DNA of 64,000 bases from assembly GCA_965206975.1 (NCBI GenBank), contig OZ242253.1, positions 434,001 through 498,000 of the forward strand. Direction: 5' to 3'. Shown here in pieces: positions 53,556 through 62,033 of this stretch. Position numbers and translations under genes: made by a program. The notes under the pieces are model-generated. The model was not told where the DNA came from. It searched no databases and saw nothing but the letters and a program-made list of their open reading frames with translations. The stretch comes from JAAXGI01 sp965206975 (lineage in GTDB: Bacteria; Gemmatimonadota; Gemmatimonadetes; Longimicrobiales; Gaopeijiaceae). How positions within the stretch are numbered: the stretch's first letter is position 1; every line of letters begins with the position of its first letter.

Positions 53556-54584
53556 TCAGCGGCTCGGGCCGAAGCTTCGGCTCGGGAGCGGGAGCGGAGG
53601 TTCCGGCCGGCCGGCGGGCCGAGGGGTGGGAGCCCGGGTGGCGGCCACCGCCGCCGGCTCCCGCTCGGCCTCGCGCTCACGGCTCCGCGCGAGCACGAAG
53701 TCGGAGATCTTCTGCGCGTCGGCCGCGGCGCGGCGGATCTCGCGGGGGTCCTCCTCGAGGGCGGCGACCCAGCCCTCGACGTAGGCGGCCCCCCGGCTCG
53801 GGTCGTGGCCGACGCCCACCCGCTCACCGGTCATCATGGCGCTGATCTCGGCGCGGAGCTCCTCCTTCGCATAGGCCGGCGAGCCGAACCCGTCGCTCAT
53901 TCCCTCGACGAGCGTGGCGCGGTTCATCCGCTCCGGGTGGCCGGTGCTGTGCCCCAGCTCGTGGAGCGCGGTCTGGTAGTAGTGGTTGGCGGAGGGGAAC
54001 TGCACCCGGTCGGGCAGGACGATCTCGTCGCGGTTCAGGTTGTAGAAGGCGCGGTCGCCCGCCATGTGACGGATGGGGACCCCGCTGTCCTGGAACACCC
54101 TCTCGGCGCTCTGGTGGACCTTCCAGAGCGGCTCGGCCGTGGGTGCGGGGCGGGATGGGAGGCCGTCTGCCTGCTCGGCATTGAAGACGTTGTACTGCCG
54201 GACGAAGGGCTTGGGTAGGCGCTCGTGGCGGTAGACGCGCGTGCCTTCGTTGTCCCTGACGGGCCTCCCGCGCTCGTCGGTGACGGCGATCTTCCGATGG
54301 TCCTGGAAGGAGAGGATGCGGGTGCCCCGCTCGCCCTTCCGGACCTGCCCGCCCCGGGCCTGTATCTGCCGGTAGGTGCCCCAGCGGACGTCGGAGTAGC
54401 CCCGCGCTTGGGCAACGGCAGCCAGATGCAGGGTATTGCCGCCCGCGTAGGAGCGGCCGGTATCGACGTTCGCGGGCAGAACGCGCTCGCCCGGCCCCCA
54501 GGGCTTCTGCCACGGCGCGGTGCCCTGGCGGATCTGCTCGATGATCGCGTCGGCGAACTGGCGGTGGTATTCGTCGTGTTTCAT
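53556..54584 (-). CDS. ardC: ArdC-type antirestriction / ssDNA-binding metalloprotease
   Basis: 342 residues. The N-terminal ArdC domain starts DEYHRQFADAIIEQIRQGTA and includes PWQKPWGPG and GGNTLHLAAVAQARGYSD, the single-stranded-DNA-binding module. The C-terminal zincin domain carries HELGHSTGHPERMNR (zinc ligands His-Glu-x2-His) and a downstream acidic ligand region (YAKEELRAEISAMMTG). A proline-rich tail ends the protein. ArdC proteins enter recipients with conjugating DNA and protect it. The start overlaps the preceding small gene by four bases. Confidence 0.9.
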   Translation of the reverse strand: MKHDEYHRQFADAIIEQIRQGTAPWQKPWGPGERVLPANVDTGRSYAGGNTLHLAAVAQARGYSDVRWGTYRQIQARGGQVRKGERGTRILSFQDHRKIAVTDERGRPVRDNEGTRVYRHERLPKPFVRQYNVFNAEQADGLPSRPAPTAEPLWKVHQSAERVFQDSGVPIRHMAGDRAFYNLNRDEIVLPDRVQFPSANHYYQTALHELGHSTGHPERMNRATLVEGMSDGFGSPAYAKEELRAEISAMMTGERVGVGHDPSRGAAYVEGWVAALEEDPREIRRAAADAQKISDFVLARSREREAEREPAAVAATRAPTPRPAGRPEPPLPLPSRSFGPSR

Positions 54585-54781
54585 CGGTCGCCCTCCTCGG
54601 GACCGTGCGGATCCTCGCCGGCATCCCGGATCTCCTCCTCGCTCCCCACGTCCTCGGGAAAGAGGCCGTACTCTTCGGCCAACGAGGCCGGCACCTCGAG
54701 GGCTTCGCCCCCATCCCGCGCGAGTTCCCGGTCGAAGTCGTCGAGCGTCTCGACCCGGACGGTCTTCTCGTCGCTTCCCAT
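54581..54781 (-). CDS. Small acidic protein, unknown
   Basis: 66 residues from ATG 54781; AAGGAG inside the end of trbB lies nine bases before it. Highly acidic (DDFDRELARDGGEALEV, FPEDVGSEEEIRDAGEDPHG) and without membrane segment. ATGA overlap with ardC points to coupled translation. Could be an antirestriction or DNA-mimic-like partner because of its charge, but I recognise no family. Confidence 0.5.
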   Translation of the reverse strand: MGSDEKTVRVETLDDFDRELARDGGEALEVPASLAEEYGLFPEDVGSEEEIRDAGEDPHGPEEGDR

Positions 54782-54785
54782 GGCC

Positions 54786-55769
54786 TCACTCCTTGGGTGT
54801 TTGTTCTTCATCGTGCTTCCTCCGGATGGGTTCGGTGAGCCACCGGTTGGCGGCCGCGTCGTAGCCCTGGACCCGGAGCGCCTCCTCGACGAAGCGCCGG
54901 CCCCGGCGCCGGGCCATGTGGACGACCAGATGGATGCCGTCGACCACGCCGCGGCAGGTGACCTCCCAGGGGAGCGCCCCGCCGGCCTGCATGGCGCAGC
55001 TGGCCAGGCGCGAGAGCGCCGAGCGGGCGTTGTTCGCGTGCACGGTGGTGAGCGAGCCGCCGTGGCCGGTGTTGAGCGCCTGGAGGAGATCGGCGGCCTC
55101 GCCGCCCCGGACCTCGCCCACGACGATGTGGTCGGGCCGGTGGCGGAGCGCGTGCCCGACCAGGTCGCGGATCGATACAGGTGCCTCGGAGCCTGCCGCT
55201 CCGGCCTCGAAGCGGAGGCAGTTGGCGCGCTCGATCCTGAGCTCGAGCGTGTCCTCGATGGCGACGATCCGCTCCTCCTCGGGGAGGAGCTCGATCAGGG
55301 CGTTCAGCAGCGTGGTCTTCCCCGAGCCGGTACCTCCGGAGACCAGGATGTTCCGCCGGGAACGGAGCGCGCCGCGAGCGGCGCGCAGCACGCTCTCGGG
55401 GAGGGAGCCCAGGCGCACGAGGTCCTCGGGCGAGAACGCCCGGCCCCCGAACCGCCGGATCGTCATCGCCACGTGGGGGCTCGCCGGCGGAGTGCAGATG
55501 GCGACCCGGGAGCCGTCCTCGAGCCGCGCGTCGAGGATGGGGCGAGCGGCGGGATCGAGCCCGAGCGGGCGGGCGATGTGGATGGCCGCCCGGTAGAGCG
55601 CGGCGGCGGTGAGGTCCGGCGCCTCGTAGGGCTTGAGCTCCCCGCCGCATTCGACCCAGACGTTTCCGGGGCCGTTGATCATGAGCTCGGAGACCTCCGG
55701 ATCCTCGACCAGGGCCTCGAGGCCCGGAAGGAACGGCTTCAGGTGCCCGATCCCGCTCGCCCGCTTCAC
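54786..55769 (-). CDS. trbB: Conjugal transfer ATPase TrbB (VirB11 type)
   Basis: 327 residues from a GTG that overlaps the stop of the coupling-protein gene. Hexameric secretion ATPase: N-terminal domain (DPEVSELMINGPGNVWVE), Walker A VSGGTGSGKTTLLNAL, the Asp box (EERIVAIEDTLELRI), Walker B-like DHIVVGEVRGGEAADLL, and His box GHGGSLTTVHANNARSAL. All motifs intact. Powers the type IV secretion channel at the inner membrane. It lies right after traG, not in the IncP trbB-trbL order. Confidence 0.93.
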   Translation of the reverse strand: MKRASGIGHLKPFLPGLEALVEDPEVSELMINGPGNVWVECGGELKPYEAPDLTAAALYRAAIHIARPLGLDPAARPILDARLEDGSRVAICTPPASPHVAMTIRRFGGRAFSPEDLVRLGSLPESVLRAARGALRSRRNILVSGGTGSGKTTLLNALIELLPEEERIVAIEDTLELRIERANCLRFEAGAAGSEAPVSIRDLVGHALRHRPDHIVVGEVRGGEAADLLQALNTGHGGSLTTVHANNARSALSRLASCAMQAGGALPWEVTCRGVVDGIHLVVHMARRRGRRFVEEALRVQGYDAAANRWLTEPIRRKHDEEQTPKE

Positions 55770-57745
55770 AGCCGGCCCTCCTCGCGGAGGCGCCAGTACC
55801 CGGTGTCCCGCGGCAGGTAGTAGGGCTTCAGGTAGACGCGCCGCGCCGGGAGGGACTTCGTGCCGTCGTAGGGGAGGCAGATCGCCTGATAGTTGGCGAG
55901 GAGGGTGAAGTCCCGCGGCGTGAACACCGGCTCCCTCGCATGCCGGAACGACTTGCTCGCACCGATCGTGCCGCGCCCGCCTCCGGCGCGTCCCGAGAGG
56001 AGGGAGAACTCCGGCCTGCCCGTGGTCTCGGTGAACGTGTAGGAGGGCTGCGTCTTCATGACGCTCCCGCACATCTCCGAGGCGATCCGGGCCGAGGACT
56101 CGTCGGAGAGCGAGAGGAAGATCCGGGTGCGGAGCGTCTGGATCAGCGTGCGCCAGGCCTCCGTGCCGGACAGCACGGAGCGGAGCGAGGAGATCGACTG
56201 CGTCGCGACGATCGGGATGCAGCGGCACTGGCGGGTCAGGGCGAACGCCTTCTCGTCGCCCAAGGGATCGTCCTGCCCCACGGTGGCGAACGCCTGATAC
56301 TCGTCGCAGATGAAGACGGCCGGGCGGAGGTAGCGTTCGGGCCGACGGGCGGCTTCGGCGGGCCGGCGGAGGAGCGCCTGCATCCAGGCGTTCTTGAGGA
56401 GCACGCCGATGGCGCGTCCGAGCGCCGGGAGGCGGCGCCGAAGACCCGGCATGGGCCGAACGGCCTCGGCGTCCTCGTCCGAAGCATCGTCACCTATATG
56501 TATAGATAGGGACTCATCCGATTCCGGAGGCGGCGGACAGAAGACGCTCGCGACCTGCGGCTGGTCGAAGAGGGAGAGGAAGACGGAGATGCCCTCGACG
56601 ATGGACGTGCGGACCTTGGCATCGAGCGCCATCCAGTCGTTCCGGTACCAGCGCTCGATCGCCTCCACCTGCTCCTTGAGCTCGCTCCCAGCACCGCCCT
56701 CCCCTTCCTCGGTCTCGAACGCGATCTCGAGTTCGGCGAGCCGATCCCGGAGCACCGGATCGAGCCGGCACATCACCCTGCCTTCCCCCGAGGCGCGCCT
56801 CCAGACCCAGTCGTTCAGCGCTTCGTTCCGGTCGATCAGATCCTTGCGGGAGATCACGGCGTATGCCGGGCAGGCCGCGGCCACCAGGTACTGGGCCTCG
56901 CGGATCTTCTCGGCGAAGAGCTCCGCATCGATCGTGCAGCGGTAGATGTCCTGCAGCGTGACCCAGCCTCCCGGAAGGAGCTGGTGGAGCTCGATGATCC
57001 AGCGCACGAGGTTCGTGTAGGCTTGCTGCCAGAATGGCTCCCGGCTCTTGCCGAAGAGCTGGTTGATCAGGGTGGAGACGCTGTAGGCGAGCGAGTACGT
57101 GTCGAGCAGAGGATCGTCGAGCGGGTTCCACTGCCAGGCCCCGCCGAGGCCGATCTCGATGTAGTCCTCCCCGCGTCCGGCCTCCCCGAGGATCCGGCGC
57201 ACGCTGTGGCAGAAGTCCCCCTTGACCTCGAGGACGAGGGCACTGGCCCGGCGCCCGGGCCGGTCGGCCTGCCAGGAGAGGATCTGCTGGGCGAAGGGGT
57301 ACATGCAGGCCGAGGTCTTGCCGGAGCCGACGGCCCCGACGATGAGCACACCGGTGTAGAGGCCCGTCTCCGGGATGGCGAGCCAGGAAGGCCGCTCGCT
57401 CTCGCACGGAGCGGTGGGATGGTGCAGCTCGCCAACCACGACCGAGGGCGCCGCATCGGTCGGAGAGGCCGGCCACGGGGGCAGCGTGCCCCGACCGCCG
57501 ACTCCCACCCGGGGCTGGAGCCAGACTCTCCAGACGGAGAGGGCCAGGCTGCCGGCGAGGAGCACGGCGACGGCGGGCGCAGCGTAGTGCCAGATGCGGA
57601 TCGCGGCGTGGAGGCCCGGATCGTGGTAGGCGATGAGGTCCAGCACGGGGTTCCCGCCCACGCCGGGAAACGGCGCCCGGAAGGCGTGGGCGAGGGCGGC
57701 GGCCGAGGCGATGCCCAGGAGGATGAGCGCCGCGGGCCGCCTCAT
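55766..57745 (-). CDS. traG: Type IV coupling protein TraG/VirD4
   Basis: About 659 residues from ATG 57745. Two N-terminal membrane helices (ALILLGIASAAALAHAF and APAVAVLLAGSLALSVW), then an ATPase domain with Walker A IVGAVGSGKTSACMYP, a long all-helical region, Walker B FICDEYQAFATV, and a sensor/arginine-finger region (RCRCIPIVATQSISSLRSVL) typical of TraM-recognition-domain coupling proteins. It delivers relaxosome DNA to the secretion channel. The open frame extends upstream past the insertion sequence, but that part is antisense IS110 DNA. The natural upstream operon is interrupted by that element. Confidence 0.9.
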   Translation of the reverse strand: MRRPAALILLGIASAAALAHAFRAPFPGVGGNPVLDLIAYHDPGLHAAIRIWHYAAPAVAVLLAGSLALSVWRVWLQPRVGVGGRGTLPPWPASPTDAAPSVVVGELHHPTAPCESERPSWLAIPETGLYTGVLIVGAVGSGKTSACMYPFAQQILSWQADRPGRRASALVLEVKGDFCHSVRRILGEAGRGEDYIEIGLGGAWQWNPLDDPLLDTYSLAYSVSTLINQLFGKSREPFWQQAYTNLVRWIIELHQLLPGGWVTLQDIYRCTIDAELFAEKIREAQYLVAAACPAYAVISRKDLIDRNEALNDWVWRRASGEGRVMCRLDPVLRDRLAELEIAFETEEGEGGAGSELKEQVEAIERWYRNDWMALDAKVRTSIVEGISVFLSLFDQPQVASVFCPPPPESDESLSIHIGDDASDEDAEAVRPMPGLRRRLPALGRAIGVLLKNAWMQALLRRPAEAARRPERYLRPAVFICDEYQAFATVGQDDPLGDEKAFALTRQCRCIPIVATQSISSLRSVLSGTEAWRTLIQTLRTRIFLSLSDESSARIASEMCGSVMKTQPSYTFTETTGRPEFSLLSGRAGGGRGTIGASKSFRHAREPVFTPRDFTLLANYQAICLPYDGTKSLPARRVYLKPYYLPRDTGYWRLREEGRL

Positions 57746-57800
57746 CGCAGTGACCGCCTTCCCGCAGGGATCCATGGACGGGAGCGACCCCCCAGGGGTA

Positions 57801-57832
57801 GGTGCCAGGCGTGTGAAAACACGCCTGGCACC
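57801..57832. repeat. Perfect 14-bp inverted repeat with GAAA tetraloop
   Basis: Arms 57801-57814 and 57819-57832 (GGTGCCAGGCGTGT and its complement) enclose GAAA. It lies 56-87 bases upstream of traG and left of the IS110-family element. There is no T-tract on either strand. It may be a terminator stem, an mRNA 5' hairpin, a replication or transfer structure, or a REP-like unit. Confidence 0.6.
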
Positions 57833-58114
57833 GCGCCCGTACCAAGCCCTCGGCTTGGGGGGTCGCTTGTCTTTTCCATTTTTCGGTATGTCCGTTGCTC
57901 TGCAGGTCCAGGTCACGGGGAAGGCCTGGCTGTTCGGTTCCCGCGGAGGCGAGCCTAGCGAGCCGGAGCGGGCACCGAACAGGGACGGTGGTCGGACCGC
58001 TGGCTGCTTGGCCGTGAGGGGCCGTCTGGTAGTTTGGTCGCCACCGTCCTTCCCTACGTCCTGAATGGATACATGAGCATAATGGCTCGCATGACAAGCA
58101 CAGGAGAAGGGAAG
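57833..58114 (+). other. Non-coding leader of the IS110-family element, structured
   Basis: Contains hairpins at 57842-57858 (CCAAGCC/GGCTTGG) and 57930-57982 (15-base arms CTGTTCGGTtCCCGC and its near complement). IS110-group elements encode their bridge RNA in the left non-coding end, so this may be one. The exact left end of the element is not determined. Confidence 0.4.
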
Positions 58115-59068
58115 ATGAGCATCCTTCGCACCATCGGGATCGACATCTCCAAGGACTGGCTCGACGTCTTCGCCGCGCCCGAGGGGAGAGCATCCCGGTT
58201 CTCCAATGACCCGACTGGCTTCCGGAAGCTGATCGCCTGGATCGGCTCCGAGGTCGACCGGATTGCCTACGAACCCACCGGACCCTTCCACCGCGACTTC
58301 GAGGATGCCCTCCTGAAGGCCGGACTCTTCCTCTACGCGATCAACCCCTTCCAGGTCCGGTCCTTCGCCCGCTCGCTCGGCCGGCGCGCCAAGACCGATG
58401 CCGTGGACGCCCGGATGCTGGCCACCATGGCGGCGGCCATCGAGGATCTGCGCCCGACTCATTCGAAGTCCGAAGGGCAGCGCGACCTGGCCGAACTCCA
58501 GCTGGTCCGCGATGCGCTGGTCAAGGACCGGGTCGCCACCACCAACCGCGGCAAACACTTGCGCACCCCCGTGGCCAAGCAGCTCAACAAGCAGCGGCTG
58601 AAGCAGATCGAGCGCCAGCTGAAGCGCATCGACGCCGAGATCCGTAAACGGCTCCAGGCAGAGGAGGCTCTCGAGCGCCAGTCCGAGATCCTGACCTCCA
58701 TCCCCGGCATCTCTGACGTCACTGCCGCAGGACTGATCGTCCACATGCCTGAACTCGGCACCCTCACCGGGTCCCGTGCCGCCAGCCTCGCCGGGCTCGC
58801 CCCGGTGACCCGGGAGTCCGGCTCCTGGAAGGGACGCAGCTTCATTCAGGGAGGCAGGCACCCGGTGCGCCGATTGCTCTACATGCCCGCGGTGGTTGCG
58901 ATCCGGTGCAATCCCGACCTCAAACGGACGTACGAGGCTCTCGTGGCCAAGGGGAAACCGCCGAAGGTCGCCCTTACAGCGGTGATGCGAAAACTCCTGG
59001 TCCTCGCCAACGCGCTCATCCAGCAGGACCGGATCTGGACGGCGTACGCACCCGAACACCACGCATGA
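58115..59068 (+). CDS. IS110-family DEDD transposase (second element)
   Basis: 317 residues from ATG 58115, preceded by AGGAGAAGGG. RuvC-like DEDD residues Asp10 (IGIDISK), Glu53 (AYEPTGP), Asp95 and Asp98 (KTDAVDAR). C-terminal Tnp_20 with the HhH (LTSIPGISDVTAAGLI) and the LAGLAPVTRESGSWKG block carrying the catalytic serine. Unlike the element at 45.6 kb in sequence. It is oriented against the transfer operon and separates traG from the trbF-side genes, which probably makes traG and trbB depend on a new promoter. Confidence 0.92.
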   Translation: MSILRTIGIDISKDWLDVFAAPEGRASRFSNDPTGFRKLIAWIGSEVDRIAYEPTGPFHRDFEDALLKAGLFLYAINPFQVRSFARSLGRRAKTDAVDARMLATMAAAIEDLRPTHSKSEGQRDLAELQLVRDALVKDRVATTNRGKHLRTPVAKQLNKQRLKQIERQLKRIDAEIRKRLQAEEALERQSEILTSIPGISDVTAAGLIVHMPELGTLTGSRAASLAGLAPVTRESGSWKGRSFIQGGRHPVRRLLYMPAVVAIRCNPDLKRTYEALVAKGKPPKVALTAVMRKLLVLANALIQQDRIWTAYAPEHHA

Positions 59069-59393
59069 GCGCCATGCACCCAACCTCAAAGCAAGGTCGA
59101 ACAGCTCTATATGCGAGCTCTCGCCTGACTCAGCGACCGCATCCCGCGTTCACCGCTACCGTCGGTCCGCCGTGTCTCCCCGGCCCCACTCCTGACGGTA
59201 CCTCTTGACATGGATACTCTCGTATCCCTCGATACCGCCCGGCGGCCTCCGGCCGGCCGGGCAGCGCGAGGCGCAACTGCAGCAACCGCAACAGATGACG
59301 GGCCATGCCCGTACGGATCCCTGGCGGGACTATTTGTGAATCGACCGCCCGACCGGATTTCACGCGGCGGTCCAGGCGCCGGGCGCCGGGTTC
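59069..59393. other. Non-coding, right flank of the IS110-family element
   Basis: About 325 bases without a gene. It includes the element's right end and the original spacer of the transfer operon. I could not place the junction or inverted repeats. Confidence 0.4.
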
Positions 59394-60326
59394 TCATCGG
59401 AATCGGACCCGTGCGAGCCGGACGGTCTGCCAGGTCGTGCCGCAGCGGATGAGCTTCCGGCCGGCCTCCACGCGCGTCTTCTCCTTGAGCGCGACGATCC
59501 GCTTGAGTCCGGCCTGGAGATCCCCGTACTCCCCGAGCACATGGTCGTCCCCTTCGAGGATGGCGTTCTCGATCCGGGCGATCTCGCGGCGGACCGCAGG
59601 GTCGGGTGCGGCCGGGGCGGACGCCCCGGCCCAGCTGTCGAGGATTGTCCGCGCCCGCTCCACTTCCTTCCGGGTCCGGACGACGGCGACGACCTCGACG
59701 GAGCGGCACCGTTCCCCGAGAGCCTTCCAGAGGCCGCGATGCGCCGCGGCCCAGGAGCGGAGCGCCGTCGTGGTCGCGTGTCCCGGATCGGCGTAGACGA
59801 ACACCGCGCGCCCGGCCTCCAGAGCGACCGGCAGCTTGAGCGGGAAGTAGCGCCGTGTGTTCCCGGCAGCCCCCCGGTACACCCTGACGGGCAGGAGCCG
59901 GCGCTCGATCCCGAGCGCCTCGAAGGCGCCGATCTTCTCCGGCTCGGTCGGCAGCCACGGCAGGCCGGGATGCTCGAGCACGTAGTCGAGCGAGAGGAGG
60001 CGCCGCAGGAGCACTTCCTCGGAAGCGTGCCGGCGGTGGCGGATGTCCTCCGCGCCGAGCGTGCGGTAGATCCGCCGGCTGAAGATCCGGCACACGCGTC
60101 CGATGCCGGCGATGCCGGGCACGGTCTCCTCGGTGGCCACGCGCTGGTTGATCAGAGCGTGGACGCCGCGGCGCACCTGTTCGGGATGCGCATCCAGATA
60201 CCGGGACCATTGGGCTCGGGTGAAGACCCCGCTGTGAAGACAGGCCAGCGCGATCCATTCGGCCTGGCGCCCCGTCCACCCGAAGGGCTCGAGCGCCTCT
60301 TCCCGTCCCCGGAGATGGGAGATCAT
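59394..60326 (-). CDS. Conjugative-element protein of unknown function, winged-helix N-terminus
   Basis: 310 residues; the ATG at 60326 overlaps the trbF stop. The N-terminal ~100 residues (GWTGRQAEWIALACLHSGVF..., HALINQRVATEETVPG, SRRIYRTLGAEDIRHRR) look like a winged helix. A middle region FPLKLPVALEAGRAVFVYAD suggests a small alpha/beta nuclease-like or binding core, and a C-terminal coiled-coil-like stretch (LQAGLKRIVALKEKTRVEAG) follows. General layout is reminiscent of the replication-relaxation-like protein at 52664. No known Trb component matches. It is in the transfer operon, so a role in DNA processing or its control is likely. Confidence 0.5.
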   Translation of the reverse strand: MISHLRGREEALEPFGWTGRQAEWIALACLHSGVFTRAQWSRYLDAHPEQVRRGVHALINQRVATEETVPGIAGIGRVCRIFSRRIYRTLGAEDIRHRRHASEEVLLRRLLSLDYVLEHPGLPWLPTEPEKIGAFEALGIERRLLPVRVYRGAAGNTRRYFPLKLPVALEAGRAVFVYADPGHATTTALRSWAAAHRGLWKALGERCRSVEVVAVVRTRKEVERARTILDSWAGASAPAAPDPAVRREIARIENAILEGDDHVLGEYGDLQAGLKRIVALKEKTRVEAGRKLIRCGTTWQTVRLARVRFR

Positions 60327-60990
60327 CACGGCTGCCCGGTGACCAAGGCCCGGTCGGCCTGCAGGTAGGTGATCAGGATGCCCATCGGGTTGTAGACGAC
60401 GAGTTCGGCGGGGATCGCGGGGAGGAACTCGAACCGAAGCGTGAGCGACCACCGCTCGCGCAGCGTCTCCTGACCCGCGCTCAGGTGCACCACGTCGAAG
60501 TCGGCCGTCGCGCCGTGGGGCGCCTCGGGAGCCGGGTGGATGCGGAGGACGACCTGCTCGACCTGGAGCTCGGTGTCGGCGGTGCCGGCTGCCATGGCGG
60601 CGACCTCGGAGCCGTCCCTGGCGAAGGCCGCGTTCGCGAGTTCGGTCGAGAGGAACCGTAGGCTCCTGGTCCACTGCTCCTCGACCGTGGCCCGGCGCCG
60701 CGAATGGAAGTCGTCAACGAACCGGTTCAGGAAGTACTTCGTCGTCGGGTCGAGCGGATCCGCCTGGGCCGTGGCAGCCTCATAGGCCACGGCCTCGGCG
60801 CGGCCGACTTCATCGACGCGAACCACGATGGGCCGGGCGGCTCGACGCTCGCGATGCGGAGGAGGAGCACCCCGAGCGTGAGGCACGCTCCCGCGAGGAC
60901 GGTGGACAGGGTCCGGAGTCTCCGGTTCGCCTGCACGGTCTCGCCCCAGATCTCCGCGTACTCGCGGCCGGCGTCGTTCGCTCGTTTCAT
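60326..60990 (-). pseudogene. trbF: Conjugal transfer protein TrbF (VirB8-like), frameshifted
   Basis: Begins MKRANDAGREYAEIWGETVQ at 60990 (AAGGAG upstream) with one membrane helix (LSTVLAGACLTLGVLLL), the TrbF N-terminus. Near 60831-60842, in a run of C and G, the frame shifts. The other frame continues RPIVVRVDEVGRAEAVAYEA, then FLNRFVDDFHSRRRATVEEQ and a VirB8-type periplasmic domain ending LVVYNPMGILITYLQADRAL. One base added or lost repairs it. VirB8 proteins are essential scaffold parts of the channel, so if real the mutation kills transfer; if not, it is an assembly error. Confidence 0.82.
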
Positions 60991-61007
60991 GGCATCTCTC
61001 CTTGGAG

Positions 61008-62015
61008 TCAGCCTCCGGTGACGGCGGCCCGTGCGGTGCTCGGAGCGGCGGCCCGCCCGCCCCCGCGCACCACGAGCGCCATGACGCCCGATCCGACGGA
61101 GCCGGAGCCGGAGACGAGCATCGCGGCGAGCTCGCCCACCTTCATGCCGGCCATCAGGCCGGAGACGACGAGCGGAAGGAGGACAACGACCCAGAGCCCG
61201 AGTTCGGCCGGGTCGGCGGAGCCGGTGCCCATGAGGGCCCCGGTGTAGGTGGTGACGTAGCCCATGCCCACGCCCATGAAGACGCGGAGCACTGCACCTG
61301 CGACGACGCCGTAGAGCGTGTAGACCATGAGGGTCCGGAACCATCCCCAGAAGAGGAACGCGAGCGGCTCGAAGAGGAGCCAGGGGATGAAGACCGGGCC
61401 GAGGAGGATCACGATCGCGATCGCCACCTGCGCCCAGATCACCTGCGCGTAGGTGAGGCAGAAGAGGGCGACGAGGCCGAGCACGAGCGGAACGCCCATC
61501 ACGAGCGAAGCGAGGGAGGAGAAGAACACGCTCACGCCCTCGGTCACGAGGGTCACAAGGCTCCCGCCAGACCATGCCGCGCCGAGCCGGGCGGCGAACG
61601 CCTGGACGAGCGCGGTCATCTCCGTGTAGCCGACCGACACCACGTCGGAGATGAACAGGTTTTGGAGCCAGATCCCCCCGGCCGCCACCATGGCCGGGAA
61701 GGTGAATCCCACGCCCGGGATCGGGATGCTGTAGTAGTGGAGGAGCGTCCGCGGGATGGCGATCCCGAGGACGACCCGCACGAGCGCCCACGGCTCGAAG
61801 GTGCCGCTGAAGGCGATCTTGAGGCCGGTCCATGCGACGACGACGGCGGCGAGGCCGCCCCAGAGCTGGTGGCCGAGCGTCAGCACGTCGGGTGCGGCGC
61901 CCCCGACCACGGTATCGAGCACGACATCCAGGAACCCCTTGAAGTCCTGGAGCTGATCGGCCGGGATCTGGGCCGGGACGTTCGGATCGATGGACTGGGG
62001 CGGCACGAGCTGCAT
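61008..62015 (-). CDS. trbL: Conjugal transfer protein TrbL (VirB6-like)
   Basis: 335 residues. Polytopic inner-membrane protein with six or more hydrophobic segments (GLAAVVVAWTGLKIAF, VPLVLGLVALFCLTYAQVIW, VAIAIVILLGPVFIPWLLF, GLWVVVLLPLVVSGLMAG). The central GPVFIPWLLFEPLAFLFWGW is the TrbL/VirB6 hallmark. The Pro/Gln-rich N-terminus is periplasmic. Alanine/Gly-rich end. It sits 17 bases before trbF and 18 after trbJ, so it is part of one operon. Confidence 0.9.
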   Translation of the reverse strand: MQLVPPQSIDPNVPAQIPADQLQDFKGFLDVVLDTVVGGAAPDVLTLGHQLWGGLAAVVVAWTGLKIAFSGTFEPWALVRVVLGIAIPRTLLHYYSIPIPGVGFTFPAMVAAGGIWLQNLFISDVVSVGYTEMTALVQAFAARLGAAWSGGSLVTLVTEGVSVFFSSLASLVMGVPLVLGLVALFCLTYAQVIWAQVAIAIVILLGPVFIPWLLFEPLAFLFWGWFRTLMVYTLYGVVAGAVLRVFMGVGMGYVTTYTGALMGTGSADPAELGLWVVVLLPLVVSGLMAGMKVGELAAMLVSGSGSVGSGVMALVVRGGGRAAAPSTARAAVTGG

Positions 62016-62033
62016 GGCGAACGCTCCCGGGGC

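Noticed and set aside
58034..59089. N-terminal extension of traG across the IS110-family element
   Set aside because: The extension is antisense transposase sequence; the membrane helices begin at the ATG at 57745.
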